NCBI GenBank assembly: GCA_947487205.1
Contig: CANKVU010000016.1
Location: 58,612 to 122,611, forward strand
Reading direction: 5' to 3'
Length of the DNA stretch: 64,000 nucleotides
DNA from: an uncultured Paracoccaceae bacterium
Lineage (GTDB): Bacteria > Pseudomonadota > Alphaproteobacteria > Rhodobacterales > Rhodobacteraceae
Under the pieces are notes generated by a model. The model made no database searches and was not told the DNA's origin. It worked only from the letters and a program-made list of their open reading frames with translations. A program made the translations under genes and the position numbers. Positions 20,901 through 30,226 of this stretch are shown here, one piece after another. Each line of letters begins with the position of its first letter. Positions within the stretch are counted from its first letter, which is position 1.

Positions 20901-21270
20901 GCTGGCGGAGGCATGCGGCGTGCTCGACGATCCCGAGACCGGGCCGCTCCTGCGCGCGGGCGCGCTGAGCGAGGTGGCGCTCGCCGCGCCGCATCCGTCG
21001 GGGGCGCATGTCGCGGGAACGGTGGACCGCCTGGAGGTCGGCCCGGACCGGGTGCGCGCCATCGACTTCAAGTCGAACCGGGTCGTGCCCGACGAGGCCG
21101 CCGCGGTGCCCGACGGCCTGCTGCGCCAGATGGGCGCCTATGCCTTCGCGCTCGGGCGGATCTATCCCGGCCGGCACATCGAGCTGGCCCTTCTGTGGAC
21201 GGTCGGGCCGCGGCTGATGCCTCTCGATACGGCGACCGCGCTGCGCGCCTTCGAACAGGGGCTGGCTTGA
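17935..21270 (+). CDS. addA: Double-strand break repair helicase AddA
   Basis: [21 protein letters not shown] Walker [57 protein letters not shown]. Confidence 0.95.
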   Translation: MTDDASLRQIAAARPDRSTWLSANAGSGKTRVLTDRVARLLLHGADPQNILCLTYTKAAASEMQNRLFKRLGEWAMMAEDELTRTLARLGETDRSAPRLASARRLFAQAIETPGGLRIQTIHSFCASLLRRFPLEAGVSPRFAEMDDASAAGLRADCLERLAERDPDLFGAFAAGIPAGSLDGLAAEIARGRGQFIPAAGAEIRRALGLDPGDDVARLLSDTFLGGEADLLAACRGAMEGAGPQDRKAADRLAALAPPWTTADLAALESVLLFGEGAKEPFGPKTGKFPTKASRGRLGPDCAALDQLIERVAAARPRRMALDLAERSEILNRFSAAFLDLYARAKEARGWLDFDDLILGARSLLSRGDVAEWVLYRLDGGLDHILVDEAQDTSPPQWQVIEALTREFAAGHGVRATPRTLFVVGDRKQSIYSFQGADPEGFERMHDRFAARAGPEALARLELRHSFRSAPAILSAVDATFATAMGGDVAHVPFKSDLPGRVDLWPLVEPEDEPDPAEWHDPVDRPSPRGADIRLAEDIATWVRGLIDTKATIPDRDVPGRRRPVHAGDILVLVRGRGGIFHPLIRACKAAGIDIAGADVLRLEDDLAVKDILSLLRVLALPEDDLSLAEALRSPLFGLDEGDLYRLAHGRGGRRLWQVLRGARDAFPGPMAMLDDLMARADYLRPFELIDRILLRHGGRERLIGRLGPESVDAIDALLAEALTYERTEAPSLTGFLAWFARDDVTVKRQAEGAGRRLRVMTVHGAKGLEAPVVILPDTMRTDPPDRDRILHLDGGPTIWKPNKAGRPPVLDPVAAARDAARRAERDRLLYVAMTRAETWLVVCGAGKAADADRAWYGQVAAGLASVATEPLDTPAGPGLRHAVNSLDRLDTVDTPDREGTDGATLLPAWFDGAAAPARAPARILSPSDLGGAKALPGAAGDDEGTATLRGTGLHLLLEHLPGLPRAEWDAAAPRILGADPDLAPLAPALLAEACGVLDDPETGPLLRAGALSEVALAAPHPSGAHVAGTVDRLEVGPDRVRAIDFKSNRVVPDEAAAVPDGLLRQMGAYAFALGRIYPGRHIELALLWTVGPRLMPLDTATALRAFEQGLA

Positions 21271-21326
21271 CGGGTTCCGGGCCTCTCCTTACCTACCGGC
21301 CTCAAGCGCAGCCAAGGAGACACGTC

Positions 21327-21647
21327 ATGGCCACCGTTGCCGTCACCGACGACACCTTCGACACCGAGGTCCGTCAGTCGGACATTCCCGTCGTGGTCGA
21401 TTTCTGGGCCGAGTGGTGCGGCCCCTGCAAGCAGATCGGCCCGGCGCTGGAAGAGATCGCGGCCGAGATGGACGGGCAGGTGAAGATCGCCAAGGTCAAT
21501 GTCGACGAGAACCCGAACTCCCCCGCGCAGCTGGGCGTTCGCGGCATCCCGGCGCTGTTCCTGTTCAAGGACGGGCAGGTCGTGTCGAACAAGGTCGGCG
21601 CCGCGCCGAAGGCGTCGCTCGAAAGCTGGATCAAGGGCGAGATCTGA
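21327..21647 (+). CDS. trxA: Thioredoxin
   Basis: [29 protein letters not shown]. Confidence 0.97.
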   Translation: MATVAVTDDTFDTEVRQSDIPVVVDFWAEWCGPCKQIGPALEEIAAEMDGQVKIAKVNVDENPNSPAQLGVRGIPALFLFKDGQVVSNKVGAAPKASLESWIKGEI

Positions 21648-21766
21648 TCCACGCCCCATGCCCCGGAGCCACACAGGCCCCGGGGCCGCACACGGTGGAG
21701 TGGTGTCCCGGCTGCGGCGATGCTAGTCCCTCGGGCGACCCCGAGGCCTGGAAGGGAGCCTGATCC

Positions 21767-23029
21767 GTGTCGCAGAAATCCGAGGGACCCCGCGCCCGGT
21801 TCGTCATCTCCGATGCCCACGACATCTTCTGGTCCAAGGCCTCGCGCTTCGCGCGGAGCCCGCGGCGCGACGTGACCGCCACGGCGCCGCTGCACCGGGG
21901 CGGGGTGATCGACGCGGACGTGGTCATCGTCACCAATTGCACGTTCCCCGGCGGCAACGCGGCCACCACGCTCACCGAATTGCGCGCCTTCGAGGCGGCG
22001 GGATTGTCGGTGGTGATCGTGAACTGCTCGATCAAGCGGTCACGGTGGAAGTGGAACTGGATTTCCGACAGGTACCTGCCGGTGGCCGACCGCCTCGTCT
22101 CCGCCCACCGGGTGGAGCGCATCACCTGCCGCACGGCGATCATCCGCGGACCGCGGATGATGATGACCCGCAATTTCGAGCGCTTCGCCCGCAAGGTGCG
22201 GCCCGAGCACGCCATCTTCGTCGTCAACAATTCCGCCTGGAACGAGAACGGCCGCCCCGTCTTTCCCTGGCCGGACCTGCACACGCTGATCGGCACGCTC
22301 GACTGGCCGCGGGTGGAACTGTGCCCCACCGGCCCGATCATCCGCGCGGAATCGGACCGCGACCTGCAAGGCACCGGCATCGCGTCCTACCTGTCCGACC
22401 GAGACTGGCCCCCGGTCATGGACCAGGAGGACTTTCCCTTCGTGCCGCGCGCCCGGCTCGATCCGCCGATCGTCATCGGGCGCCACGCGCGGGACCATCC
22501 CGGCAAGTGGCTGTCGAACCGCGACGAGCTTCTGGCGGTCTATCCCGACACGGACCCCGATATCCGGGTCTCGATCCTGGGCGGCGCCGACACCGTGGGC
22601 CGGCAGATCGGCGGCATTCCCGAGGGCTGGCAGGTCATGCCGTTCGGCCTTGACGGGGTGCAGGATTACCTTGCGGAGCTCGACGTCTTCGTCAACTTCC
22701 CCTCGCCGGAGCGCCACGAGGCCTTCGGGCGCACCATCGTCGAGGCGATCCTGTCCGGCCTGCCGGTGATCCTGCCGCATCGCTTCGCGGCGACCTTCGG
22801 CGATCTGGCCTTCTATTGCGAGCCCCGGGAGGTCCGGGGCGTGATCGACCGGCTCGCCGCCGACGATTCCGGTCGTCTCGCCTATCTAGAGGCGGCGCGC
22901 GACCTTGCCGCCGACCTCTATTGCACGCCGAGCCTCGTGCGGCGGTTGCGGGACGGCGGGGCGATCCCGACGCCGGTCCTGCCCGAACCGGCCGCCACCT
23001 GGCGGCGCGGAATCCTGCCTCAGGCGTAA
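21767..23029 (+). CDS. Glycosyltransferase (GT4-like C-terminal region)
   Basis: 420 aa, GTG start; LDVFVNFPSPERHEAFGRTIVEAILSGLPVILPHRF. Confidence 0.75.
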   Translation: MSQKSEGPRARFVISDAHDIFWSKASRFARSPRRDVTATAPLHRGGVIDADVVIVTNCTFPGGNAATTLTELRAFEAAGLSVVIVNCSIKRSRWKWNWISDRYLPVADRLVSAHRVERITCRTAIIRGPRMMMTRNFERFARKVRPEHAIFVVNNSAWNENGRPVFPWPDLHTLIGTLDWPRVELCPTGPIIRAESDRDLQGTGIASYLSDRDWPPVMDQEDFPFVPRARLDPPIVIGRHARDHPGKWLSNRDELLAVYPDTDPDIRVSILGGADTVGRQIGGIPEGWQVMPFGLDGVQDYLAELDVFVNFPSPERHEAFGRTIVEAILSGLPVILPHRFAATFGDLAFYCEPREVRGVIDRLAADDSGRLAYLEAARDLAADLYCTPSLVRRLRDGGAIPTPVLPEPAATWRRGILPQA

Positions 23030-23946
23030 TGGGCCTCGAGCGCGGCCAGGACCACCGCCCGGTCGGCGGGGGTCATCCGGTCGAGGCTCTGCACGCAGAA
23101 CGAGGCGAAGCCGCCCGCCCTCAGCCGCGCCATCACCGCCTCCAGGGCCCGGCCCGTGGGCCGACCCGGGCGGACATAGCCCGCATCGACGACGGGAGCG
23201 ACGCGCGCGCCCGCCGCCAGTTCCAGATGCATGGCCAGTCCCACCGGGGAAAGCTGGCCGGCGTCGCGGAACCGGAACCCCGCCTGCCGGCGCAGCGCCT
23301 CGGGCCGGTCGGCGTAATGGGCCGCGAGCGTGTCGCGGCGCAGGGCATGGGGCGTATGTTCCAGCATCAGGAAATCCCGCCGCCGGCCCAGGGACCGCGC
23401 CGCGGCGCGCTGCGCCATGCCGTATCCGGGCCGCTCCGGGCGGAGCCGTCGCCGGGCCCAGGCGAGTGCGGGATGGGGGAGGCGCGCCATCCGGCCCCGC
23501 AGCACCGGGCGGTCGCCATCGAAGAACTCCGCCTCGTGCCGCGGCCGGCCGACGAAGATGTCGTCGTTGAGGTAGAGGAACCGGTCGGCCAGCCCGGGAA
23601 TGCGGTGGATCATCGTCTCGATCGAGCGGGAGGAGAAAACCGGCAGGAGGTCGGCGTGCTCGCCGTAGATCGCCCGGTGATCCACCACCCGCACCCGGTC
23701 GGCGACGGCCCGGTCCGCCAATAGCGGGTCGAGCGGGGCGGGATGCTGGGCGTCGGTGACGACATGGATGCGCCGCACGAAGGGGCAGAACCGCAGGAGC
23801 GATCCGACGGCATAGCGCAGCTCTCCGCTGCTGGCGAAGCGCGTGGCCGCGGTGGCGTCCGCGGCGGCACCGTCGCCGAAGCGGGCCCGCGCCGCCCGAT
23901 GAGCCGGATCGGCGCCATCGACCCAGGTGACGACCGCGTCGATCAT
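23020..23946 (-). CDS. Stealth-family protein (putative sugar-phosphate/capsule-type phosphotransferase)
   Basis: From ATG 23946; CR1-like MIDAVVTWVDGADP, CR2-like SSGELRYAVGSLLRFCPFVRRIHVVTDAQ, CR3-like LPVFSSRSIETMIHRIPGLADRFLYLNDDIFVG. Confidence 0.85.
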   Translation of the reverse strand: MIDAVVTWVDGADPAHRAARARFGDGAAADATAATRFASSGELRYAVGSLLRFCPFVRRIHVVTDAQHPAPLDPLLADRAVADRVRVVDHRAIYGEHADLLPVFSSRSIETMIHRIPGLADRFLYLNDDIFVGRPRHEAEFFDGDRPVLRGRMARLPHPALAWARRRLRPERPGYGMAQRAAARSLGRRRDFLMLEHTPHALRRDTLAAHYADRPEALRRQAGFRFRDAGQLSPVGLAMHLELAAGARVAPVVDAGYVRPGRPTGRALEAVMARLRAGGFASFCVQSLDRMTPADRAVVLAALEAHYA

Positions 23947-23950
23947 TGCC

Positions 23951-25756
23951 CTAGCCGGTGGTGGCGTATTCGTGGAAGCCCTCGAACTGCTGGTCGAAGA
24001 GGTCGCGGAACCGCCCCTGATGGCCCAGAAGCTCCTGGACCGGGCCGCTTTCGACCACCGTGCCATCGTCGATCACGTGCACCCTGTCGGCTTCCAGGAT
24101 GGTGGAGAGACGGTGGGCAATCACGATCGTCGTCGTGTTCTCGGTCAGGCGGGCCAGCGCCTCCTTGACCAGGCCCTCGGAGGTGGCGTCGAGCGCGCTC
24201 GTGGCCTCGTCCAGAAGCAGGATCTCGCTCCTCCTCAGGATCGCGCGGGCGATGGCGACGCGCTGGCGCTGTCCGCCGGATAGGAACAGGCCGTTCTCGC
24301 CGACCTCGGTCTCGTAGCCCTTGTCGAGGTTCAGGATGAAATCGTGCGCGTTGGCGGCCTGCGCGGCCTCCTCGACCTCGGCATCGGTCGCCTCGGGGCG
24401 GGAGAAGCGGATGTTCTCGCGCACGGTGGTGGAGAAGAGGAACGTGTCCTGCCCCACGAAGGAGATCCGCTCCCGCAGCGATTCGAAGGTGGTCCGCGAG
24501 ATGTCCTGCCCGTCGATCGTCACCCGGCCCGATTTCGGATCGTAGAGCCGCATGATCAGGTTCAGGATCGTCGACTTGCCGCCCCCCGACGGCCCCACCA
24601 GCGCCGTCGTCTTCTTGGCCGGGAAGGTGAGGTCCAGGTTCCGGATCACCGTCGATTTCTTGCCGTAGCCGAAGGTCACGTCCTCGAAGGCGACCTCTCC
24701 GCGGCCGGCGGCGAGGGCCACGGCATCGGGCGCCTCGACCAGCAATTCCTCGTAATCGAGGAGCTCGAACATCATCCGGACGCCGACCATCGCCGTCTCC
24801 AGCTTGACGCGGACCCGCGACAGGCGCTTGGCGGGCTCGTAGGCCATCATGAAGGCGGTGATGAAGGACATCAGCTCGCCCGGCGTCGTCGGCTCCCCCC
24901 CGAAGATCGAGAAGGCGCTGACCGCCACGATCCCGGCGATGGCGAACCCGGCCAGCGTCTCCATCAACGGCGAGGTCACGGCGCCGATCCGCGCGATGGC
25001 ATTGCGGCGCCGCTCCACGTTCCGTACGGCCGAACCCATCCGGCCCTGCATCTGGTCCTCGAGCGAGAAGACCTTGACGACGTGGATGCCCTTCGACGTC
25101 TCCTGGATGACCTTCATGATCTCGGCCGCCGAGGAGGCCTCGGAGCGCATGATCTCGCGCACCTCCTTGAGCAGCCGCCGCACCCCGAAGATCGCCGCCG
25201 GCCCCACGAGCAGGGCGAACAGCGACAGGAACGGCGCCTGATAGATCATCACCCCCAGAAGGCCGACCAGCATCAGCGCGTCGCGGCTGATCGAGGCGAC
25301 GATGAGCTCGATCACCTGCTGCGCGGCCGTCGCGCCCTTGGTGAGCCGCATCAGGATGTTCGACGATTCCTGCATGTTGAAGAAGGACACGCCGTTGGCG
25401 ATCAACTTGCGGTACAGGTCCTCCTGCTGGTTGGCGACGATCCGGTTGCCGGCCCGCGACATCGCCACGGTCTGGACGTAATTCGCCGCCCCCTTCACGG
25501 TGAAGGTCAGCGCCACCGCGCCCGCGACCAGGAGCGCGATGCGGCGATCGTCATAGGCCGTCATCGCATCGACGATGAATTCCATCAGGTAGGCCGTCAG
25601 CGCGGTGGTCGCGGCCACCACGACCATCGCGCCCGCGGCCAGGAAATACCACTTCTTCTGCGACGCGGCCTGCTCGGACATGAGACGGCGCACCATCTCG
25701 GTCCGCTCCGGGTCCGGGACCAGCCATTCGAGAAGACGTTGGCGCAATCGTGTCAT
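23951..25756 (-). CDS. MsbA-like ABC transporter, fused TM and ATPase domains
   Basis: From ATG 25756; ALVGPSGGGKSTILNLIMRLYDP, LSGGQRQRVAIARAILRRSEILLLDEATSALD. Confidence 0.92.
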   Translation of the reverse strand: MTRLRQRLLEWLVPDPERTEMVRRLMSEQAASQKKWYFLAAGAMVVVAATTALTAYLMEFIVDAMTAYDDRRIALLVAGAVALTFTVKGAANYVQTVAMSRAGNRIVANQQEDLYRKLIANGVSFFNMQESSNILMRLTKGATAAQQVIELIVASISRDALMLVGLLGVMIYQAPFLSLFALLVGPAAIFGVRRLLKEVREIMRSEASSAAEIMKVIQETSKGIHVVKVFSLEDQMQGRMGSAVRNVERRRNAIARIGAVTSPLMETLAGFAIAGIVAVSAFSIFGGEPTTPGELMSFITAFMMAYEPAKRLSRVRVKLETAMVGVRMMFELLDYEELLVEAPDAVALAAGRGEVAFEDVTFGYGKKSTVIRNLDLTFPAKKTTALVGPSGGGKSTILNLIMRLYDPKSGRVTIDGQDISRTTFESLRERISFVGQDTFLFSTTVRENIRFSRPEATDAEVEEAAQAANAHDFILNLDKGYETEVGENGLFLSGGQRQRVAIARAILRRSEILLLDEATSALDATSEGLVKEALARLTENTTTIVIAHRLSTILEADRVHVIDDGTVVESGPVQELLGHQGRFRDLFDQQFEGFHEYATTG

Positions 25757-25947
25757 CGACCGTTTTTCCCTCGGACCCATGCCTGCCCCGAACCTAGTCG
25801 CCATGGCGCCGGATTGCGATAGACGGGCGCATCGTAGCCCCGCCGCGGAGCGACGTCCCCGGCCTCGTCCGTCAACGGGCCGGACCTTGGTTGGCAATCG
25901 CCTCCGGCACCGCCATATCGGGCCGGACGCACGAGAGAAGGACAGCC

Positions 25948-26508
25948 ATGATGGCCGAGAGCAGGTTTCCGGGGTGGCACGGCACGACGATCGTCGGCAT
26001 CCGCAAGGGCGGCAAGGTGGTGATCGCGGGCGACGGGCAAGTCAGCCTGGGCGACACCGTGATCAAGGGCACGGCGCGCAAGGTCCGCCGCCTGTCCCCG
26101 GGCGGATCGGACGTGATCGCGGGTTTCGCGGGATCGACCGCCGACGCCTTCGCGCTGCTGGAGCGGCTGGAGACGAAGCTGGAGGCGACGCCGGGACAGT
26201 TGCAGCGCGCGGCCGTGGAGCTGGCCAAGGACTGGCGCACCGACAAGTACCTGCAGAAGCTCGAGGCGATGCTGATCGTGTCGGACGGACGCGAGCTTTA
26301 CGTGATCACGGGGGCGGGCGACGTGCTGGAACCCGAGCACGACATCGCCGCGATCGGGTCGGGCGGCAATTACGCTCTGGCCGCCGCGCGGGGCCTCTAC
26401 GACACCGACATGGACGCCGAGGCGATCGCGCGCCGCGCGATGGAGATCGCGGCCGATATCTGTGTCTATACCAATGGCAGCCTGACGATCGAGACGCTGG
26501 CGGCGTGA
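25948..26508 (+). CDS. hslV: ATP-dependent protease subunit HslV
   Basis: [53 protein letters not shown]. Confidence 0.97.
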   Translation: MMAESRFPGWHGTTIVGIRKGGKVVIAGDGQVSLGDTVIKGTARKVRRLSPGGSDVIAGFAGSTADAFALLERLETKLEATPGQLQRAAVELAKDWRTDKYLQKLEAMLIVSDGRELYVITGAGDVLEPEHDIAAIGSGGNYALAAARGLYDTDMDAEAIARRAMEIAADICVYTNGSLTIETLAA

Positions 26509-26542
26509 GATAGGCACGGCCGCCCCGGCGTCCCGACAAGGG

Positions 26543-26566
26543 AAAGCCGGCCCCGGGGCCGGCTTT
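26543..26566. terminator. Bidirectional intrinsic-terminator-like hairpin between hslV and secB
   Basis: AAAGCCGGCCCCGGGGCCGGCTTT perfect 24-nt palindrome between convergent genes. Confidence 0.75.
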
Positions 26567-26589
26567 GTCATGCGCGGGGCGCCGCGGGA

Positions 26590-27114
26590 TCAGGCGTTGC
26601 CCGTGGTCCCGGATTGCTCGGCCTGGGCCTTCTGCCGCTGCGCCAGGCCCTGGCGGTAGAGCTTGACGAAGTCGATCGGTTCCAGGTTCAGCGGCGGGAA
26701 GCCGCCGTCATGGGTCACGTCCGACACGATGCGGCGGATATAGGGGAACATCAGCCGCGGCGCCTCGATCAGGAGGAACGGGTGGAGCTGCTCCTCCGAG
26801 ACGTTCGACACCTGGAAGATGCCGCCATATTCCAACTCCAGCAGGAAGAGGATGTCCTCGGATTCCTTGTTCTTGGAGCGGACGGTGAACTTGCCGAGGA
26901 CCTCGTACTGGTTTTCCTGGTCGCGCTTCTTGGCGTCCAGGCTGACCTGCACCGAGACGTCGGGCTGGACCTGACCCTTCATCCCCTTCTGGGCGAGGAC
27001 GTTCTCGAACGAGAGGTCGCGGATATATTGCGCCATCGGGCGGATCTGCGGCATCTGCGGCTGCTGCGCGCCGTTCGTGGCGGAACCCTGCGTCGTCTCT
27101 GTCTCGTCGGCCAT
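26590..27114 (-). CDS. secB: Protein-export chaperone SecB
   Basis: MAQYIRDLSFENVLAQKG, FLLIEAPRLMFPYIRRIVSDVTHDGGFPPLNLEPIDFVKLY. Confidence 0.96.
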   Translation of the reverse strand: MADETETTQGSATNGAQQPQMPQIRPMAQYIRDLSFENVLAQKGMKGQVQPDVSVQVSLDAKKRDQENQYEVLGKFTVRSKNKESEDILFLLELEYGGIFQVSNVSEEQLHPFLLIEAPRLMFPYIRRIVSDVTHDGGFPPLNLEPIDFVKLYRQGLAQRQKAQAEQSGTTGNA

Positions 27115-27136
27115 GGCGTCTCTCCCCGGGGGTTTT

Positions 27137-27658
27137 CTAGTCGCGCCGGGACCTATCATCGCCGCCGGTCCTGGTCCAGCCGGAGGGGCGCCGTCCGGGA
27201 TCGGGCTCGGTGATCTCGACCTCCTGCGCCTCGCCCTCGATCACGCCGTCGCGGCGTTGCGGGCGGTCGGCCCCGTCGGGGCGGCGGGGATCGCCATAGG
27301 TCATCGTCTGCACGCGCACGCGGGAGCGCAGCTCGGTGAAGAGACGCTTCTGGATTGCGGGCACGAGCAGGGCGAAGCCCACCGCGTCGGTGAAGAAGCC
27401 GGGCGTGAGCAGCAGCGCGCCGGCAAAGAGCACCATCGCCCCCTTGGCGAGCGGCTCGGCCGGATCGCGAAGGTCGCGGAACGACGCCTTCAGCTCGGCC
27501 AGCGCATGCGCGCCGCGCGAGCGCACGAGCGCCGTGCCCACGATCGCCGTGACGACCACGATCAGCAGCGTCGGCCAGAGCCCGATCAACCCGCCGACCT
27601 GGATGAACAGGGCGATCTCGATCAGGGGAACGGCGATGAAAGCCGCAAGTATCCACAT
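27137..27658 (-). CDS. fxsA: FxsA family membrane protein
   Basis: MWILAAFIAVPLIEIALFIQVGGLIGLWPTLLIVVVTAIVGTALVRSRG; LLTPGFFTDAVGFALLVP. Confidence 0.85.
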   Translation of the reverse strand: MWILAAFIAVPLIEIALFIQVGGLIGLWPTLLIVVVTAIVGTALVRSRGAHALAELKASFRDLRDPAEPLAKGAMVLFAGALLLTPGFFTDAVGFALLVPAIQKRLFTELRSRVRVQTMTYGDPRRPDGADRPQRRDGVIEGEAQEVEITEPDPGRRPSGWTRTGGDDRSRRD

Positions 27659-27768
27659 TCCGGGGCACCTCTTTGTCGCGAGCGGGGCGGTGGACTTGGA
27701 CCGCCCCGCCGCTTAGATAGGAACGGAGCGTGGACGTTGCCATCATTCATCCGTTTCCCAGAGGTTTC

Positions 27769-28434
27769 ATGAGCTCTGCCGTCATCCAGCTTCTAGTCCT
27801 CGCCGGGATCGCGATCTTCCTGATCCTGCGGCTTCGCAACGTTCTTGGAACGCGCGACGGGTTCGAGAAACCGACCGTCGCCCGCGGAGACGAGCCCCGG
27901 CGGGCGCAGCAGCGCCCCGAATTCGAGGTGATCGAGGGCGGTCCGGACCGCGACATCACCGACCATGTCGAGGACGAATCCGACAACGCCAAGGCGCTGG
28001 CCGCGATGAAGATGGCCGAACCGGGATTTTCGGTCGGCGAGTTCCTGCAGGGCGCGCGCCAGGCCTACGAGATGATCCTGACCGCGTTCGAGCGCGGCGA
28101 CATCTCCGAGGTGCGGGGCTTCCTGCATCCCGAGGTGGCCGAGGCCTTCGACCAGGTGATCGCCGACCGCACCGAGAAGGGCCTGACGGTGGAGAGCGAG
28201 ATCGTGGGGGTCCGGGACGTGGAACTCTACCGCGCGACCTTCGACCGCGACAGCCGCGAGGCGGAGATCACCGTGCGGTTTCTGGCCGAGGTGACGACGG
28301 TGGTGAAGGACGCCCAGGGCGAGATCATCGAGGGCGACCCGAACGAGATCCGCCGCCAGCGCGACAGCTGGACCTTCGGACGCCGGATGGGCGTGGACGA
28401 CCCGAACTGGCAGTTGATCGCCACGGGGGAGTGA
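27769..28434 (+). CDS. Tim44/TimA-domain protein
   Basis: N-terminal TM MSSAVIQLLVLAGIAIFLILRLRNVLG; Tim44-like region EFLQGARQAYEMILTAFERGDISEVRGFLHPEVAEAF ... DSWTFGRRMGVDDPNWQLIATGE. Confidence 0.85.
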   Translation: MSSAVIQLLVLAGIAIFLILRLRNVLGTRDGFEKPTVARGDEPRRAQQRPEFEVIEGGPDRDITDHVEDESDNAKALAAMKMAEPGFSVGEFLQGARQAYEMILTAFERGDISEVRGFLHPEVAEAFDQVIADRTEKGLTVESEIVGVRDVELYRATFDRDSREAEITVRFLAEVTTVVKDAQGEIIEGDPNEIRRQRDSWTFGRRMGVDDPNWQLIATGE

Positions 28435-29456
28435 TGCGCGGCTGGATGCGGGCGATCTGCGTGGCGGCGGCCTTCGGCGGCACCGCCGCGGGCGCCGGCT
28501 CCCACACGATCCTCGACTATGCCGACCTGTCGGGCTGGGACGCGGACGACCATCGCGCCGCGCTCGACGTGTTCCTGTCGACCTGCCGCGACATGGACGA
28601 TCCCGACTGGACCACGCTCTGCCGCATCGGGGCGGAGACCGAAGATCCCCGCCGCTTCTTCGAGATCCATTTCGCGCCGACGCTGGTCGAGGATGGCACG
28701 CCCACGCTTTTCACCGGATATTTCGAGCCGGAGCTCGACGGCGCGCGCCATCGCGGCGGACCCTATCAATACCCGATCCATGCCCTGCCCGAGGAAGCCG
28801 ACGGCGACGAATGGCTGACGCGGGCCGAGATCGAGAAATCCGGCGCGCTGGACGGCCGCGGCCTGGAGATCGCGTGGCTCGACGATCCGGTGGACGCCTA
28901 TTTCCTGCACGTGCAGGGATCGGGCCGCGTCCGGCTGCAGGACGGCACGGCGATCCGCGTCGGATATGCCGGCAAGAACGGCCATTCCTACCGCTCCATC
29001 GGCAAGGAGCTGGTGCGCCGCGGGATCCTGGGCGAGCACGAGGTCAGCATCGACCGGATCCGGGACTGGGTGGCTGAGAACGGCGCCGAAGGCCGCGAGA
29101 TCCTGCGCCACAATCCCTCCTACGTCTTTTTCCGCGAGGTCAGCCACGTCCCCGCCGACCGCGGTCCGCTGGGGGCGATGAACCGGTCGCTGACCGGGCT
29201 GCGATCGGTGGCGGTCGACCCCGCCCATGTCCCGCTCGGCGCCCCGGTCTGGGTGGAGAAGGCGGGACGTGCGCCGATCCGGGCGCTGATGGTCGCGCAG
29301 GATACCGGCGCGGCGGTCGAGGGGGCGCAGCGCGCCGACATCTTCTTCGGGACGGGCGAGGCGGCCGGCCGGACGGCGGGAACGATCCGGGATGGCGGGC
29401 GGATGGTCGTCCTGCTGCCGATCCAGCGCGCCTATGCCCTGGCCGAGGCGCTGTGA
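28434..29456 (+). CDS. mltA: MltA-type lytic transglycosylase
   Basis: LFTGYFEPELDGAR, YFLHVQGSGRVRLQDGTAIRVGYAGKNGHSYRSIG, C-terminal 3D domain MVAQDTGAAVEGAQRADIFFGTGEAAG. Confidence 0.92.
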   Translation: MRGWMRAICVAAAFGGTAAGAGSHTILDYADLSGWDADDHRAALDVFLSTCRDMDDPDWTTLCRIGAETEDPRRFFEIHFAPTLVEDGTPTLFTGYFEPELDGARHRGGPYQYPIHALPEEADGDEWLTRAEIEKSGALDGRGLEIAWLDDPVDAYFLHVQGSGRVRLQDGTAIRVGYAGKNGHSYRSIGKELVRRGILGEHEVSIDRIRDWVAENGAEGREILRHNPSYVFFREVSHVPADRGPLGAMNRSLTGLRSVAVDPAHVPLGAPVWVEKAGRAPIRALMVAQDTGAAVEGAQRADIFFGTGEAAGRTAGTIRDGGRMVVLLPIQRAYALAEAL

Positions 29457-29460
29457 TCGG

Positions 29461-30048
29461 GTGGCCCGCAAGCGCCGACACCTGACGCCGGAGGAGGCGG
29501 AGCTGTGGGGACGGATCAAGCGCACCGCCGTTCCGCTGCGCCCCGAGAAGCCCGACCGCGCCCGACCGGCCGCGGCGGAACCGGCCCCGCCCGATCCCCC
29601 TGCCCCACCGGCATCGAAACCCGTGCCGGATCTGTCGGATATCGGCATCGGCACGCGAAGCCGCGGCCCGACGCCGCGTGCGTCCCGCCCCGCGCCGCCC
29701 GTCCGTATGGATGCGAAGGCCTACGGCCGCATGCGGCGCGGCAAGCTGCCGGTGGATGCGCGCATCGACCTGCACGGGGTGACGCTGGCCGAGGCGCATC
29801 CCCGGCTGGTGTCCTTCGTGCTGTCCTCGCACGCGGCGGGGCGGCGGCTGATCCTCGTCATCACCGGAAAGGGAGGCCACGAGGGAACCGACGGCGACCC
29901 GGTCGCACCCGGCCGGGGGGTCCTGCGCCGGCAGGTGCCGCATTGGCTGTCCTCGGCGCCCTTGCGGGGCGTCGTGCTGCAGGTCGACGCGGCGCATCGT
30001 CGCCATGGAGGCCTGGGCGCGATCTATGTCTACCTGCGTCGGAAGTGA
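29461..30048 (+). CDS. Smr-domain (Smr/MutS family) protein
   Basis: GTG start; IDLHGVTLAEAHPRLVSFVLSSHAAGRRLILVITGKGGHEG ... LRRQVPHWLSS. Confidence 0.88.
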   Translation: MARKRRHLTPEEAELWGRIKRTAVPLRPEKPDRARPAAAEPAPPDPPAPPASKPVPDLSDIGIGTRSRGPTPRASRPAPPVRMDAKAYGRMRRGKLPVDARIDLHGVTLAEAHPRLVSFVLSSHAAGRRLILVITGKGGHEGTDGDPVAPGRGVLRRQVPHWLSSAPLRGVVLQVDAAHRRHGGLGAIYVYLRRK

Positions 30049-30226
30049 TCCACGGACAAAGGGGAGCCGATCCCGAAGGGCGCCGCGGGCGACATGAAGT
30101 TGATGTTCGGGCGGGGATGTGGCGCGGGCGCGTCCACACCCCCCTGTCCGGGCGAGATGGACCCCAAGAGAGGGGAACGCGACGGCGGGATCCGGACGGC
30201 CGGTCGGGCCCCCCTGGATCCGCCGC

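Noticed and set aside
18745-21177. 810-aa minus-strand ORF opposite addA
   Set aside because: Same reason: antisense composition artefact.
21695-21763. 22-aa ORF (VEWCPGCGDASPSGDPEAWKGA) between trxA and glycosyltransferase
   Set aside because: CxxC is suggestive, but no clear ribosome-binding site and very short; likely read-through frame of the trxA region.
30049-30226. Gap between smr and hslU with GGATCC...GGATCC inverted repeat as possible ncRNA
   Set aside because: Convergent-gene gap; hairpin more simply explained as terminator, and no other evidence.
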